This document shows positions 17,555-27,075 of a stretch of 64,000 nt of DNA, piece by piece (position 1 is the stretch's first letter; each line of letters begins with the position of its first letter). This DNA is from Pelomonas sp. Root1237 (GTDB lineage: Bacteria > Pseudomonadota > Gammaproteobacteria > Burkholderiales > Burkholderiaceae_C). A program made the position numbers and the translations under genes. The stretch lies in contig NZ_LMDK01000001.1 of NCBI RefSeq assembly GCF_001425055.1, positions 509,845 to 573,844 on the forward strand, read 5' to 3'. The notes under the pieces are model-generated. The model made no database searches. It saw only the letters and a list, made by a program, of their open reading frames with translations, and was not told the DNA's origin.

Positions 17555-18742
17555 ATGCGCGCGACCTCTCCTGTGATTCTTTGTGGCCTGGTGCTGGCCG
17601 TTCTGGCGGGCTGTGGGCGCAAGGACGATGCAGGCGGCGCGTCGGCCCCGGCGGGGGCGGCGAGTGCGCCGCCGGCGCAGAACGTCGGTGTCGTCAAGGT
17701 CAGGCAGGCCGACGTGCCGATCACCGTGGAGGCCAGCGGCACCGTCACCGCGCTGCAGAGCGTGGACCTGCGTGCGCAGACGAGCAGCATCGTCGCCCAG
17801 GTCCTCGTCAAGGACGGCCAGAACGTCAGGAAGGGTGACCTGCTGTTCCGCTTCGATGACCGCGGTGACCGCGCCGCGCTGGAGAAGGCGCGCGCCCAGC
17901 TGGCCCGCGACCGCGCCAGCCTCACCGACCTGGAGCGCCAGCTCAACCGCGCCAAGGAACTGAAGGCGCAGAACTTCATCGCCCAGAACGCGGTGGACAC
18001 GGCCCAGGCCAACTTCGATGCCGGCCAGGCGTTGATCCGCAGTGACGAGGCCGCGATCCAGGCGACCCAGGTCACGCTGGGCTACAACGAGTTGCGCGCG
18101 CCCATCAGCGGGCGCGTCGGCATCGTCAGCGTCTACCCGGGCAGCCTGGTGCAGGCCAATGCGACGGCGCTGCCGCTGGTCAACATCGCGCAGCTGGACC
18201 CCATCGCCATCAGCTTCACGGTGCCTGAAACCCAGCTCGGCTCGCTGCTGAGCGCCACGCGTGCCGGCGAGCTGGATGTCGAGGCCCTGCCGCCGCCGGG
18301 CTCGGCGCGCGGCGCAACCTCCATCAAGGGCCGCGTCACGGCGGTGGACAACCTCGTCGACAGCGCCACCGGCACGATCAAGGTCAAGGCCGAGTTCGAC
18401 AACAAGGCCCAGGCGTTGTGGCCGGGACAGTACCTGCGCGTGCGCGTCACGCTGCGCACGCTCAAGGGCGTAACGGTCGTGCCGCAGGCCGCCATCATCA
18501 TGCGCGGCAACGAGCGCTCGGTCTATGTCGTGGCGCCCGACAACACCGCCAAGCTGGTGCCCGTGCAGCTGCGCCAGGCCATGGGCGAGCAGGCGGTGGT
18601 GGAGGGCCTGGACGCGACGGCCCAGGTCGTCATGGAAGGCAAGCAGAACCTGCGGCCGGGCACGCCACTGCGCATTCAAGCCAGCGGCGGAGCGGGCGCC
18701 GCATCGGCCCCAGCGTCTGCCGCTTCGAGCGCTGACAAATGA
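17555..18742 (+). CDS. RND efflux periplasmic adaptor, lipoprotein (MdtA type)
   Basis: 395 residues. A lipoprotein signal with lipobox LAVLAGC puts the mature N-terminal Cys at residue 20, so it should be tethered to the inner membrane by lipid. Two lipoyl half-motifs (VDLRAQTSSIVAQVLVKDGQ and LRAPISGRVGIVSVYPGSL) flank a helical hairpin, followed by barrel domains. The Ala/Ser/Gly-rich ends are linkers. Its stop overlaps the permease start by four bases. The pair encodes a second RND pump with no outer-membrane channel gene in view; it may share a TolC-like protein. Confidence 0.92.
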   Translation: MRATSPVILCGLVLAVLAGCGRKDDAGGASAPAGAASAPPAQNVGVVKVRQADVPITVEASGTVTALQSVDLRAQTSSIVAQVLVKDGQNVRKGDLLFRFDDRGDRAALEKARAQLARDRASLTDLERQLNRAKELKAQNFIAQNAVDTAQANFDAGQALIRSDEAAIQATQVTLGYNELRAPISGRVGIVSVYPGSLVQANATALPLVNIAQLDPIAISFTVPETQLGSLLSATRAGELDVEALPPPGSARGATSIKGRVTAVDNLVDSATGTIKVKAEFDNKAQALWPGQYLRVRVTLRTLKGVTVVPQAAIIMRGNERSVYVVAPDNTAKLVPVQLRQAMGEQAVVEGLDATAQVVMEGKQNLRPGTPLRIQASGGAGAASAPASAASSADK

Positions 18743-21700
18743 GGCTCACCGAGCTGTTCATCCGGCGGCCGGTCATGACCGTGCTGCTGAACCTGTCACT
18801 CGTCATCGCCGGCCTGGCCGCCTGGAGCCGCATCCCGGTCGCGGCGCTGCCGTCCTACAACACGCCCATCATCAACGTCGGTGCGTCGCTGCCGGGCGCA
18901 TCGCCCGAGACCATGGCCTCGTCCGTCGCGCTGCCGCTGGAGAAGCAGTTCTCGACCATCGCCGGCCTGTTGACCATTTCGTCGACCAACACGCTGGGCA
19001 ACACCTCGCTGACGCTGGAGTTCGACCCCTCCCGCAACATCGACGCCGCCGCCGTGGACGTGCAGGCGGCGCTGTTCCGGTCTTTGCGCGCGCTGCCGGC
19101 CGAGATGACCTCGCCGCCGAGCTACCGCAAGGTCAACCCGGCCGATGCGCCGGTGCTGCTGGTGGCGCTGACCTCGCCCTCCATCGACTTGACCGAGCTG
19201 AACGACTACGCCGAGAACCTGCTGTCGCCGGGCCTGTCCACCATCGACGGCGTGGCCCAGGTGTCCATCTTTGGCCAGAAGCGCTATGCGGTGCGCATCA
19301 AGGTCAAGACGGACCTGCTCAACCAGCGCAACATCACGCTGGACGAGCTGCAGACGGCGGTGCGCGCCGCCAATGCCAACACGCCTGTCGGCGTGCTGGA
19401 CGGCTCGCGCCAGACACTGACCATCCAGGCCAACCGCCAGCTGCGCAACGCCGCCGAGTTCGGCCGCACCGTCGTCGCCTCGCGCAACGGCGCGCCGGTG
19501 CTGCTGCGCGACGTGGCCGACGTGCAGGACAGCGTCGAAACCAGCAAGACCTACTCCACCTACCAGGGCGAGCGCTCCATCGTGCTGGCCATCCAGCGCC
19601 AGCCCGACGCCAACACCGTGCAGGTGGTGGACAAGGTCAAGGCCCTGCTGCCGCGCTTCGCGTCGCAGATGCCGGCGTCCATCCAGATGAGCACGCTGAA
19701 CGACCGATCGGTATCCATCCGCGAGTCGCTGCACGACGTCTACGTGACGCTAGCGCTGACGGTCGGCCTCGTCGTGCTGGTGATCTTCATCTTCCTGCGC
19801 CGTGCCGTGGCCACGCTGATCCCGACGGCCTCGCTGCCGATCTCGCTGATCGGTGCGCTCACGCTGCTGTTCGCACTCGGCTACTCGCTCGACAACATCT
19901 CGCTGCTCGGCATCACGCTGGCCGTGGGCCTGGTGGTGGACGACGCCATCGTCATGCTGGAGAACATCGTCCGCCACGTCGAGGACGGCATGAAGCCCTT
20001 CGACGCGGCCGTGCGCGGCGCGCGCGAGATGGCCTTCACCATCCTGTCGATCTCGGTGTCGCTGGTGGCCGTGCTGATTCCGATCTTCTTCATGCCGGGC
20101 GTCATCGGCCTGCTGTTCCACGAGTTCGCCGTCGTCGTCGGCCTGGCCATTCTTGTGTCGGCCGTCGTGTCGTTGACGCTGGTGCCCATGCTGTGCAGCC
20201 GGTTGTTGAAGGCCGATGAGCACCACGAGGATGGACCGATGGGGCGCCTGTTCGAGCGCGGCTTCACATGGACGCTGGACACCTACACGCGCACGCTGGA
20301 CCTGGCCCTGCGCCACCGCAACTGGGTGCTGGGCGTGGCGCTGCTGAGCTTCATCGCGACGGTGTGGTTCTACATGACCATCCCCAAGGGCTTTTTCCCC
20401 GAGGAGGATATCGGCCAGATACAGGCCAGCACCGAGTCTGCCGAGGACACATCCTTCGCCGCGATGACCCTGCTGCAGGAGCGCGTGGCCGCCATCGTGC
20501 GCAACGATCCCAACGTTTTCGCCCTGAGTTCGGCCGTCGGCGGCGGGCCCTCGGGCAGCGCCACCAACACCGGCCGCATGTTCATCAACCTGAAGGCGCG
20601 CAATAGCCGCGAGCCCATGCCCAAGGTGCTGGAAGGCCTGCGCAAGAAGCTGCGCGCGGTGCCCGGCATCCAGGTCTATCTGCGCCCGGTGCAGAACCTG
20701 CAGCTCGGCGGCCGCCAGAGCAAGAGCCGCTACCAGTACACGCTGCAGTCGGTATCCACCGGCGAACTCAACACCTGGGCAACCCGGCTGCAGGAGAAGC
20801 TGCGCGGCGATGAGCGCTTTCGCGACATCACCAGCGACTCGCAAATGCGCGGCCTGCAGGCCAGCCTTGTCATCGATCGCGAGCGCGCCGCCATCCTGGG
20901 CGTGCAGATGCAGGACTTGCGCAATGCGCTGTACGGCGCCTTCGGCGAGCGCCAGGTGTCCAGCATCTACGCCGAGAGCAACACCTACCAGGTCATCATG
21001 GAAGCGGGCGAGGACGACCGCAGCAGCGAAGCCGCCTTCGACAAGATCTACCTGCGCGGCAAGAACGGCGCGCAGGTGCCGCTGACGGCCTTTGCCACCG
21101 TGCAGCGCACGCTCGGGCCCACGGCCGTCAACCACCAGGGCCAGCTGCAGGCCGTCACGATCAGCTTCAATCTCGCACCCAACGTGCCGCTGGGCGACGC
21201 CACCAAGCAGATTGACGCCTTCACGCGCGACATCAAGCTACCACCCAGCATCATCACCAGCTACGGCGGCGATGCGGCCGTGTTCCAGGATTCGCAGGGC
21301 GGCCAGCTGCTGCTGATCGGGCTGGCAGTGGCCGTGATCTACGTGCTGCTGGGCGTGCTCTACGAGAGCTACATCCACCCGCTGACCATCCTGGCCGGCC
21401 TGCCGTCGGCGGCGGTGGGCGCGCTGATCACGCTGCAGCTGTTCGGCATGGAGCTGACCATCATCGCCACCATCGGCATCGTCATGCTGATCGGCATCGT
21501 CAAGAAGAACGCGATCATGATGATCGACTTCGCGCTGGACGTGCAGCGCAGCCAGGGGCTCAAGCCGGCCGAGGCGATCCGCCAGGCCGCGATCCTGCGC
21601 TTTCGGCCCATCATGATGACGACGCTGGCGGCGCTGATGGGCGCGCTGCCTATTGCGCTCGGCCTGGGCGCGGGGGCCGAGCTGCGCCAGCCGCTGGGCC

Positions 21701-21840
21701 TGGCCGTGGTGGGTGGCCTGATCCTGTCGCAGGCGGTGACGCTCTACATCACGCCGGTCATCTACCTGGCGCTGGACCGCTTCAGCGGCACCGGGCCGGA
21801 CGTGCGCGAAGTGGCGGACTTCGCCAGCAAGGCAGCCTGA
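18739..21840 (+). CDS. RND efflux permease, MdtB/MdtC-like
   Basis: Full-length 1033-residue inner-membrane pump. N-terminus MRLTELFIRRPVMTVLLNLS is typical of the MdtBC/MuxBC branch, and TM4 holds the proton-relay Asp401-Asp402 in AVGLVVDDAIVMLEN. The TM11 region (GIVKKNAIMMIDFAL) and the duplicated six-helix architecture are present. Systems of this branch often have two different permeases; here only one is encoded, so it would act as a homotrimer. The substrate is unknown. Its stop abuts the stop of the convergent phosphatase gene. Confidence 0.94.
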   Translation: MRLTELFIRRPVMTVLLNLSLVIAGLAAWSRIPVAALPSYNTPIINVGASLPGASPETMASSVALPLEKQFSTIAGLLTISSTNTLGNTSLTLEFDPSRNIDAAAVDVQAALFRSLRALPAEMTSPPSYRKVNPADAPVLLVALTSPSIDLTELNDYAENLLSPGLSTIDGVAQVSIFGQKRYAVRIKVKTDLLNQRNITLDELQTAVRAANANTPVGVLDGSRQTLTIQANRQLRNAAEFGRTVVASRNGAPVLLRDVADVQDSVETSKTYSTYQGERSIVLAIQRQPDANTVQVVDKVKALLPRFASQMPASIQMSTLNDRSVSIRESLHDVYVTLALTVGLVVLVIFIFLRRAVATLIPTASLPISLIGALTLLFALGYSLDNISLLGITLAVGLVVDDAIVMLENIVRHVEDGMKPFDAAVRGAREMAFTILSISVSLVAVLIPIFFMPGVIGLLFHEFAVVVGLAILVSAVVSLTLVPMLCSRLLKADEHHEDGPMGRLFERGFTWTLDTYTRTLDLALRHRNWVLGVALLSFIATVWFYMTIPKGFFPEEDIGQIQASTESAEDTSFAAMTLLQERVAAIVRNDPNVFALSSAVGGGPSGSATNTGRMFINLKARNSREPMPKVLEGLRKKLRAVPGIQVYLRPVQNLQLGGRQSKSRYQYTLQSVSTGELNTWATRLQEKLRGDERFRDITSDSQMRGLQASLVIDRERAAILGVQMQDLRNALYGAFGERQVSSIYAESNTYQVIMEAGEDDRSSEAAFDKIYLRGKNGAQVPLTAFATVQRTLGPTAVNHQGQLQAVTISFNLAPNVPLGDATKQIDAFTRDIKLPPSIITSYGGDAAVFQDSQGGQLLLIGLAVAVIYVLLGVLYESYIHPLTILAGLPSAAVGALITLQLFGMELTIIATIGIVMLIGIVKKNAIMMIDFALDVQRSQGLKPAEAIRQAAILRFRPIMMTTLAALMGALPIALGLGAGAELRQPLGLAVVGGLILSQAVTLYITPVIYLALDRFSGTGPDVREVADFASKAA

Positions 21841-22314
21841 TCAGCTCAGTTTCAGGCGGCCTTCGCGGCTCTCGGTGAGCAGCCGCTGGGCCGCGCGCTC
21901 CAGCATGCCGATGACGGCGTCAAAGCCTGCGACCGGGCCGAAATAGGGGTCGGGGATGTCCTGGCCGGCCAGCTCGGGCACGAAGTCGGTCAGCAGCAGG
22001 ATCTTGGCGTGGTGCTCGGGCGCTGCCTTGGTGCGCAGCGCGTCGACATGCTCAGCCTCCATGGCCAGCACGAGGTCGTATTGGCCGAGCTGCTCAGGCT
22101 CGACGCGGCGCGAGCGCCATTTGCGGTCGAGGCTGTAGTTGTGCCGGCCCAGTGCCGCTGCGGCGCGGGCGTCCACCGGGCCGCCGCGCGGGTCAGCATG
22201 CACGCCGGCCGAGGCGATGGTCTTGAACACGTCGCCAAGCTTGGCCCTGAAGATGGCCTCGGCCATCGGTGAGCGGCAGATGTTGGCGGTGCAGACGAGC
22301 AGGATGGCGGCCAT
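21841..22314 (-). CDS. low-molecular-weight protein-tyrosine phosphatase
   Basis: 157 residues. The P-loop C8-TANIC-R14-S gives the C(X)5R signature at the N-terminus, and the general-acid Asp is in DPYFG near residue 121. In bacteria such enzymes act on tyrosine kinases of polysaccharide export or as arsenate-reductase-like proteins; no kinase or polysaccharide genes are nearby, so the partner is unknown. It lies 3' of rpe with 137 bases between that contain hairpin repeat copy B. Confidence 0.92.
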   Translation of the reverse strand: MAAILLVCTANICRSPMAEAIFRAKLGDVFKTIASAGVHADPRGGPVDARAAAALGRHNYSLDRKWRSRRVEPEQLGQYDLVLAMEAEHVDALRTKAAPEHHAKILLLTDFVPELAGQDIPDPYFGPVAGFDAVIGMLERAAQRLLTESREGRLKLS

Positions 22315-22333
22315 GTCAGTTACTCAGTTGCGC

Positions 22334-22451
22334 GGGACGAGCGCCGGGCCGCTCCCAAGCCGGCCCGCAATGGTGATGTGCTTGCCGGTCGAACCGGCAA
22401 GCATCGCCGTCCCCGCGGGGGACCGGCCAAGGTAATCCTTGGACGAGGGGC
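22334..22451 (-). repeat. composite hairpin repeat, copy B (3' of rpe)
   Basis: Directly after the rpe stop on the minus strand. It includes GCCCCTCGTCCA, a CCAAGG/CCTTGG stem, a CCCC-GCGGGG stem, a perfect 10-base stem GCTTGCCGGT/ACCGGCAAGC (22379-22401) and a GGGCCG/CGGCCC stem around CTCCCAAGC. The order and several sequences match copies A and C. The stem GCTTGCC.. differs in sequence from the other copies while keeping full pairing. Confidence 0.7.
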
Positions 22452-23144
22452 TCACGATCTCGCAAGTTCCGTGCGCATCGCGTCGACGACGGCCTTGTAG
22501 TCGGGCTTGCCGAAGATGGCCGAGCCGGCGACGAAGGTGTCGGCGCCCGCCGCGGCGATCTCGCGGATGTTGTCGACCTTGACGCCGCCGTCGATCTCCA
22601 GGCGGATGTCCCGGCCGCTGGCGCTGATGATCTCGCGCGCCTTCTGTAGTTTCTTCAATGCCGACGGGATGAAGCTCTGGCCGCCAAAGCCGGGGTTGAC
22701 GCTCATCAGCAGGATCACATCGACCTTGTCGATGACCCACTCCAGCACGTCCAGCGGCGTGCCCGGGTTGAACACCAGGCCGGCCTGCTTGCCCTCGGCC
22801 TTGATGAGCTGCAGCGTGCGGTCCACGTGGGCGCTGGCCTCGGGGTGGAAGGTCACCACGTCGGCGCCGGCGCGGCAGAAGGCCTGGGCCAGGCTGTCGA
22901 CCGGTTGCACCATCAGGTGCACATCGATGACGGCCGGCGTGCCGTCGGGCTTCACGGCATGCTTGCGCAGCGCCTCGCACACCATCGGCCCGAAGGTCAG
23001 GTTGGGCACGTAATGGTTGTCCATCACGTCGAAGTGGATCCAGTCGGCGCCGGCGGCGAGCACGTTCTTCACTTCGTCGCCCAGGCGGGCGAAGTCGGCG
23101 GACAGCAGGCTGGGGGCGATGCGGTATTGCGGTGCGGCGGGCAT
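22452..23144 (-). CDS. rpe: ribulose-phosphate 3-epimerase
   Basis: Interconverts ribulose 5-phosphate and xylulose 5-phosphate in the pentose phosphate and Calvin pathways. 230 residues, TIM barrel: N-terminal [16 protein letters not shown], metal-binding [17 protein letters not shown] (His, Asp), DVHLMV, the second His in [18 protein letters not shown] and the second catalytic Asp in LEIDGGV. The start is the ATG at 23144 ([11 protein letters not shown]); the frame is open upstream through tag but only as a shadow. A TAGAAT hexamer ends eight bases before the ATG and no Shine-Dalgarno is seen. Confidence 0.96.
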   Translation of the reverse strand: MPAAPQYRIAPSLLSADFARLGDEVKNVLAAGADWIHFDVMDNHYVPNLTFGPMVCEALRKHAVKPDGTPAVIDVHLMVQPVDSLAQAFCRAGADVVTFHPEASAHVDRTLQLIKAEGKQAGLVFNPGTPLDVLEWVIDKVDVILLMSVNPGFGGQSFIPSALKKLQKAREIISASGRDIRLEIDGGVKVDNIREIAAAGADTFVAGSAIFGKPDYKAVVDAMRTELARS

Positions 23145-23152
23145 AGCGGGGG

Positions 23153-23158
23153 ATTCTA
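23153..23158 (-). promoter_or_regulatory. putative -10 element of rpe
   Basis: CCTAGAAT on the minus strand, the same octamer as before psuK; TAGAAT ends eight bases before the rpe ATG. Consistent with a nearly leaderless mRNA. Confidence 0.4.
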
Positions 23159-23179
23159 GGCAGCCCGCTTGCCCCCGCT

Positions 23180-23794
23180 TCAGCGGCCCGGCCGCTTGAA
23201 GCTGTCGCGCGCCTTCTGCGCCTCGGCCCAGTGATGGCAGCCGGGCTGGTGGTCGTTGATCAGCCCCATGGCCTGGATCAGCGCATGCATGGTGGTCGGG
23301 CCGACGAATTTCCAGCCGCGCTTCTTCAGATCCTTGGACAAGGCTTCGGAGGGCGCCGAGGTGGCCAGGTTGTGAGCCACCGAGTTCTTGGGCGGCTCGA
23401 AGCGCCACAGATAGGCGGCCAGCGAGCCTTCTGCAGCCACCAGCTCCACGCAGCGCCCGGCGTTGTGGATGGCCGCCTCGATCTTGCCGCGGTGGCGCAC
23501 GATGCCGGCGTTGGCTAGCAGGCGGTTCGCGTCCTTCTCGCCAAACTTGGCGACCTGGTTGTAGTCGAAACCCGCAAAGGCGGCGCGAAAGGCCTCGCGC
23601 TTGTTCAGGATGGTTCGCCACGACAGGCCGCTCTGGAAGCCCTCCAGGCACAGCTTCTCGAACAGGCGGAAGTCGTCGGCCACGGGCCGGCCCCATTCCT
23701 CGTCGTGATAGCGCAGATAGGTCTCGTCGCCGGGCGCGGCGGCGCACCAGGCGCAGCGTGGGCGGCCATCAGGGGGCAGGAAGAGGGGTTTCAT
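23180..23794 (-). CDS. tag: DNA-3-methyladenine glycosylase I
   Basis: Excises 3-methyladenine from alkylated DNA. 204 residues, helix-hairpin-helix family. Zinc-snap ligands are visible: Cys near residue 14 (RCAWC), His in [10 protein letters not shown], and the C-terminal His and Cys in NDHQPGC. The substrate pocket Glu is in [15 protein letters not shown]. Its ATG overlaps the upstream solute-binding protein stop by four bases. The N-terminal tail ([12 protein letters not shown]) is slightly longer than in E. coli. Confidence 0.95.
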   Translation of the reverse strand: MKPLFLPPDGRPRCAWCAAAPGDETYLRYHDEEWGRPVADDFRLFEKLCLEGFQSGLSWRTILNKREAFRAAFAGFDYNQVAKFGEKDANRLLANAGIVRHRGKIEAAIHNAGRCVELVAAEGSLAAYLWRFEPPKNSVAHNLATSAPSEALSKDLKKRGWKFVGPTTMHALIQAMGLINDHQPGCHHWAEAQKARDSFKRPGR

Positions 23795-24537
23795 CGGTAT
23801 TTGTCAGCGAGTTGGCGCAGCGTGCCATCCTTCTCCAGCTTGCGCAGCGCCTGGGTCAGGCGTTCCTCATGGGCGGCCGGCAGGTCGGCGCGCAGCGCGA
23901 GGAACTGCGGCTCCTCCTGGAAGACGGTGCGGCCGAACCTGAGCTTGTCGCCCAGCTTGCTCTGTGCCACATGGCGCTGCAGGTTGATGTCCTGGCCGTA
24001 GATGGCGTCGGCGCGGCCCATGACCAGCATCTGCAGGGCCTCGCGCTCGGAGCTCACCTCGGCGACAGCCACATTGGCCGCCACCAGCCGGCGCGCCAGC
24101 GCCGTGCCACGCATGACCAGCACCGGCTTGCGGCGGCTCAAGGCGGCCAGTTGGGCCAGGGAATCGGGGTTGCGCGGGTCGTCGGCGCGCTGCACGACCA
24201 CGTGGCGGACGATATACAGCGCCACCGGCGCATAACGCCATTGCTTCTCGCGCTCGGGCGACTTCAGCAGGCAGAAGAAGGCATCAATGAGGCCGTCGGC
24301 CAGCAGGCGTTCCACACGCTTGAGCGGCACCTGCTGGTCCAGCCCCGTGAAGTGCAGGCCTGCGTCCTGCCGCTCGACGGCGTGCAGGATTTCCAGGCAG
24401 AGCCCGGGTTTGAGCGGGCCACCATCGGGGTCGTACTTCACTGTCGAGCTGGCCTGCTGGACCGTGCGCAGCGTCAGCTCCTGGGCCGGCGCCGCCAGGC
24501 TCAGCAGCGCACTCAACAACCAGAGCCGGCGCAGCAC
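23791..24537 (-). CDS. periplasmic solute-binding protein, family 3-like
   Basis: 248 residues. A signal peptide (MLRRLWLLSALLSLAAPAQ) is followed by a two-lobe amino-acid-binding-type domain: LTLRTVQQASSTVKYDP, VERLLADGLIDAFFCLLKSPER, and a C-terminal [16 protein letters not shown] that is typical of the family. There are no ABC permease or ATPase genes beside it, so it may be an orphan sensor-like binding protein. It is translationally coupled to tag and divergent from apaG. Confidence 0.8.
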   Translation of the reverse strand: MLRRLWLLSALLSLAAPAQELTLRTVQQASSTVKYDPDGGPLKPGLCLEILHAVERQDAGLHFTGLDQQVPLKRVERLLADGLIDAFFCLLKSPEREKQWRYAPVALYIVRHVVVQRADDPRNPDSLAQLAALSRRKPVLVMRGTALARRLVAANVAVAEVSSEREALQMLVMGRADAIYGQDINLQRHVAQSKLGDKLRFGRTVFQEEPQFLALRADLPAAHEERLTQALRKLEKDGTLRQLADKYR

Positions 24538-24587
24538 TTAGGATCACACACCCCGAAGAACATGCGGCGAGCATAGCCCCCGAGACG

Positions 24588-24593
24588 GACAAT
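24588..24593 (+). promoter_or_regulatory. putative -10 element of apaG
   Basis: GACAAT ends six bases before the apaG ATG; no Shine-Dalgarno is apparent. A possible leaderless start. Confidence 0.3.
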
Positions 24594-24599
24594 CACCCG

Positions 24600-24974
24600 A
24601 TGGCCAACCCCCGTTTCAGTTGCAGCGTCACCGTGCAGACCCTGCCCGAGCAGACCCATCTCGAGCAAAGCCTGTACGCCTTCAGCTACACGATCACGAT
24701 CGAGAACACCGGCGATGTGCTGTCCCAGCTCATTGGCAGGCACTGGGAGATCACGGACGCGCGTGGCCAGATGCAGGTCGTCGACGGCCTGGCCGTCGTC
24801 GGCCACCAGCCCGTGCTCGCCCCAGGCCAGAGCTTCCAGTACAGCTCCTGGGCCCAGATCGGCACCCCCCAGGGCACGATGCGCGGGCGTTTCCTGTGCG
24901 TGACCGAGGGCTGCGAGATCTTCCACACCGAGGTCGACGAATTCCTGCTCGCCGACAGCGCTTCTCTGCATTGA
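24600..24974 (+). CDS. apaG: ApaG family protein
   Basis: 124 residues, a single fibronectin-III-like beta sandwich. Family motifs include YAFSYTITIENTG, RHWEITDARGQMQVVDGLAVVGHQPVLAPG and GTMRGRFLCV. ApaG has been linked to Co2+/Mg2+ resistance and to Ap4A metabolism by its operon with apaH in enterobacteria, but its biochemical role is still unsettled. Here apaH is absent and the gene is coupled to the downstream recombinase-family gene by a four-base overlap. Confidence 0.95.
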   Translation: MANPRFSCSVTVQTLPEQTHLEQSLYAFSYTITIENTGDVLSQLIGRHWEITDARGQMQVVDGLAVVGHQPVLAPGQSFQYSSWAQIGTPQGTMRGRFLCVTEGCEIFHTEVDEFLLADSASLH

Positions 24975-26938
24975 CCTGGGATCTCACAGCTCTCCTGAAC
25001 GCGGCCGACCCGCAGGCCGCGCTCGCCGAGCGCAATCTGTGGCTGGTGCGCCTGCTGGAATGGCTGCGGCACGCGCCGCGTGAAGAGGCCTCATCGGGCA
25101 CGCCGCTGCCCATCGTGCGCCTGAAGCACCTGCTCAATGTGCTGGAGCGCCACCCCGAGCACGCCTGGGCGTTTGCCAATGTCATCGGCGGCGTCTGGAA
25201 CGACGTCGATGCGGTGGCGCTTTTCGCCGAAGTGGGCTTCGCGCCGCGCATGGCGCTGTGGCATGAATTCCTGGGCCGGCTGCGCCGCCGCCTGTTGCCG
25301 GCCACGACCGACACGCGCGACCTCGCGGCGCTGTTCGAACTGCTCTTCCCCGACGAGGCCGACGAGGACTGGATCGCCGCCATCGACGATGAGCTGCTGG
25401 CGCGATTGGGCCTGCTGTTTGCCGCCACGCCCGACGACGGCTGGCGCGTCGAGGCCAACGCCGCGATCACCGTGCTGGTCAGCAGCGTGCATGCCGCCGG
25501 CCTGGCCGGCCCGCTGCGGGTGCGCATGGATGCGGAGTTGGTGCAGGACAAACCCTTCCACCAGCTGCCCGCCGCCTGGGCGGCCGTCGAGCGCGCGCTG
25601 GCCGGCGCCGATGACGATGGGGCCGCACTGGGGTCGGCCATGCAATACCTGCACGCGTTGCTGGACCGCTGCCGCGCTGCTGCGCTGACGGTGCCCGAGC
25701 ATCTGGAAGTGCATGGCGTGTCGGTGGATCTGATGTTCTCCGTCGAGCAGCTCACCGCGCGGCTGGACCGCATCGATGCGCTGCTGGCCTGCCTGCTGTC
25801 CCACGAACCCCAGCGCGAGCTGCTGCGCCTGGTGTCGGGCCTGGTGCGCGTCGTGCACGAGCGGCGCAGCCTGCGCACGCTGTTCGCGCGCCACTACTCG
25901 CTGATGGCGCGCAAGGTGGCCGAGCGCAGCGCCGAGACGGGCGAGCACTACATCACCCGCAGCCGCGAGGAATACCGCGACATGCTGCGTCGCGCAGCCG
26001 GTGGCGGCGCTGTTTTGGCCGGCACCACCTTCCTGAAGTTCGGCATCGCCCTGCTCGGCTTCACGGCCTTCTGGGGCGGCTTCTGGGCCGGTGTGAACTA
26101 CGCGCTGTGCTTCGTCCTCATCCACCTGCTGCACTGGACGGTGGCCACCAAGCAGCCGGCGATGACGGCCCCGGCCATGGCCGACAAGCTGCTGCACATC
26201 GACCGCGACGACGCCATCGTCGGTTTCGTCGACGAAGTGACCCATCTCGTGCGTTCACAAGTGGCCGGCATCATCGGCAACCTCACCGTCGTGGCGCCGC
26301 TGGTGCTGGCGGTGCAGGGCCTGTGCTGGCTGGCCTTCGGTGCGCCGCTGGTGGGCGTGCGGGATGCCGAATACGTGCTGCATTCGCTGAGCCTGTTCGG
26401 CCCCTCGCTGCTGTTTGCCGCCTTCACCGGCACGCTGCTGTTCGCGTCCAGCATGATCGCCGGCTGGGTGGAGAACTGGTTCGTCTTCCACCGCCTGGAC
26501 AGCGCCATCGCCTGGAACCCGCGCATCGTCGCGACGCTGGGTCAGACGCGCGCGCAGCGCTGGTCGCACTGGTGGCGGGCCAACATCTCCGGCCTGACGG
26601 CCAACATCAGCCTGGGCCTGATGCTGGGCCTGGCGCCGGCGCTGTTCGGCTTCGTCGGCCTGGGCCTGGAGGTGCGCCACGTGACGTTGTCCACCGGCCA
26701 GCTCGCCGCCGCCGTGGGGGCGCTCGGTGTCGGCGTCATGACGACCTGGGCCTTCTGGTCCTGCGTGCTGTGCATTGCCGGCATCGGCATGCTCAATGTC
26801 GGCGTCAGCTTCTTCTGCGCCTTCAAGGTGGCGATGCGCTCACGCGGCGTGCGCCTGGCCGACCGCAAGCGCGTCTATGCCGCCATCCGCGCGCGGCTGC
26901 GGCGCCAGCCCTTGAGCTTCCTGATCGCGAGGAGTTAG
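24971..26938 (+). CDS. Gcr-family 'site-specific recombinase' membrane protein
   Basis: About 655 residues. The N-terminal half is helical and soluble; from about residue 345 several hydrophobic segments follow (AGTTFLKFGIALLGFTAFWGG, IIGNLTVVAPLVLAVQGLCW, FGPSLLFAAFTGTLLFASSMIAGW, and a C-terminal pair). It matches the family annotated as site-specific recombinase Gcr (from Neisseria pilin variation studies), but the many membrane spans make DNA recombination doubtful. I place the start at TTG 24971, which overlaps the apaG stop (TTGA) and gives translation beginning TWDLTALL; no ATG fits the N-terminus better. Confidence 0.75.
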   Translation: MTWDLTALLNAADPQAALAERNLWLVRLLEWLRHAPREEASSGTPLPIVRLKHLLNVLERHPEHAWAFANVIGGVWNDVDAVALFAEVGFAPRMALWHEFLGRLRRRLLPATTDTRDLAALFELLFPDEADEDWIAAIDDELLARLGLLFAATPDDGWRVEANAAITVLVSSVHAAGLAGPLRVRMDAELVQDKPFHQLPAAWAAVERALAGADDDGAALGSAMQYLHALLDRCRAAALTVPEHLEVHGVSVDLMFSVEQLTARLDRIDALLACLLSHEPQRELLRLVSGLVRVVHERRSLRTLFARHYSLMARKVAERSAETGEHYITRSREEYRDMLRRAAGGGAVLAGTTFLKFGIALLGFTAFWGGFWAGVNYALCFVLIHLLHWTVATKQPAMTAPAMADKLLHIDRDDAIVGFVDEVTHLVRSQVAGIIGNLTVVAPLVLAVQGLCWLAFGAPLVGVRDAEYVLHSLSLFGPSLLFAAFTGTLLFASSMIAGWVENWFVFHRLDSAIAWNPRIVATLGQTRAQRWSHWWRANISGLTANISLGLMLGLAPALFGFVGLGLEVRHVTLSTGQLAAAVGALGVGVMTTWAFWSCVLCIAGIGMLNVGVSFFCAFKVAMRSRGVRLADRKRVYAAIRARLRRQPLSFLIARS

Positions 26939-27075
26939 TCCTCGCGCCGCTCGCCCTTCTTGCGGCCCGAGAACATGGTCCACCAGATGATGAAGACAAA
27001 GATCGCGAGCGCGCCAAGGGCTTCGAGGGCGAGGAGCAGCATGGGGTGGTGGGCGCGTGGAGGGCTGGCCATCAT
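26935..27075 (-). CDS. possible small membrane protein (35-46 residues), antisense to gene ends
   Basis: The frame ends LLLALEALGALAIFVFIIWW then TMFSGRKKGERRED: one clean transmembrane helix with a short positively charged tail. Starts are ATG 27075 (46 residues) or ATG 27042 (35 residues). It overlaps the recombinase-family stop at one end and the first codons of mltA at the other, on the opposite strand. Membrane-like composition is unusual for a random antisense frame in GC-rich DNA, but no strong Shine-Dalgarno supports it. Function unknown. Confidence 0.4.
   Translation of the reverse strand: MMASPPRAHHPMLLLALEALGALAIFVFIIWWTMFSGRKKGERRED

Noticed and set aside
23145..23747. In-frame upstream extension of rpe through the tag gene, which would look like a fusion
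   Set aside because: The extension is a shifted frame of tag with no domain; rpe itself starts at 23144 with the family N-terminus.
24971..26938. The recombinase-family gene as evidence for a mobile element
   Set aside because: It is a membrane protein conserved after apaG; no flanking repeats, att sites or transposase genes are seen.
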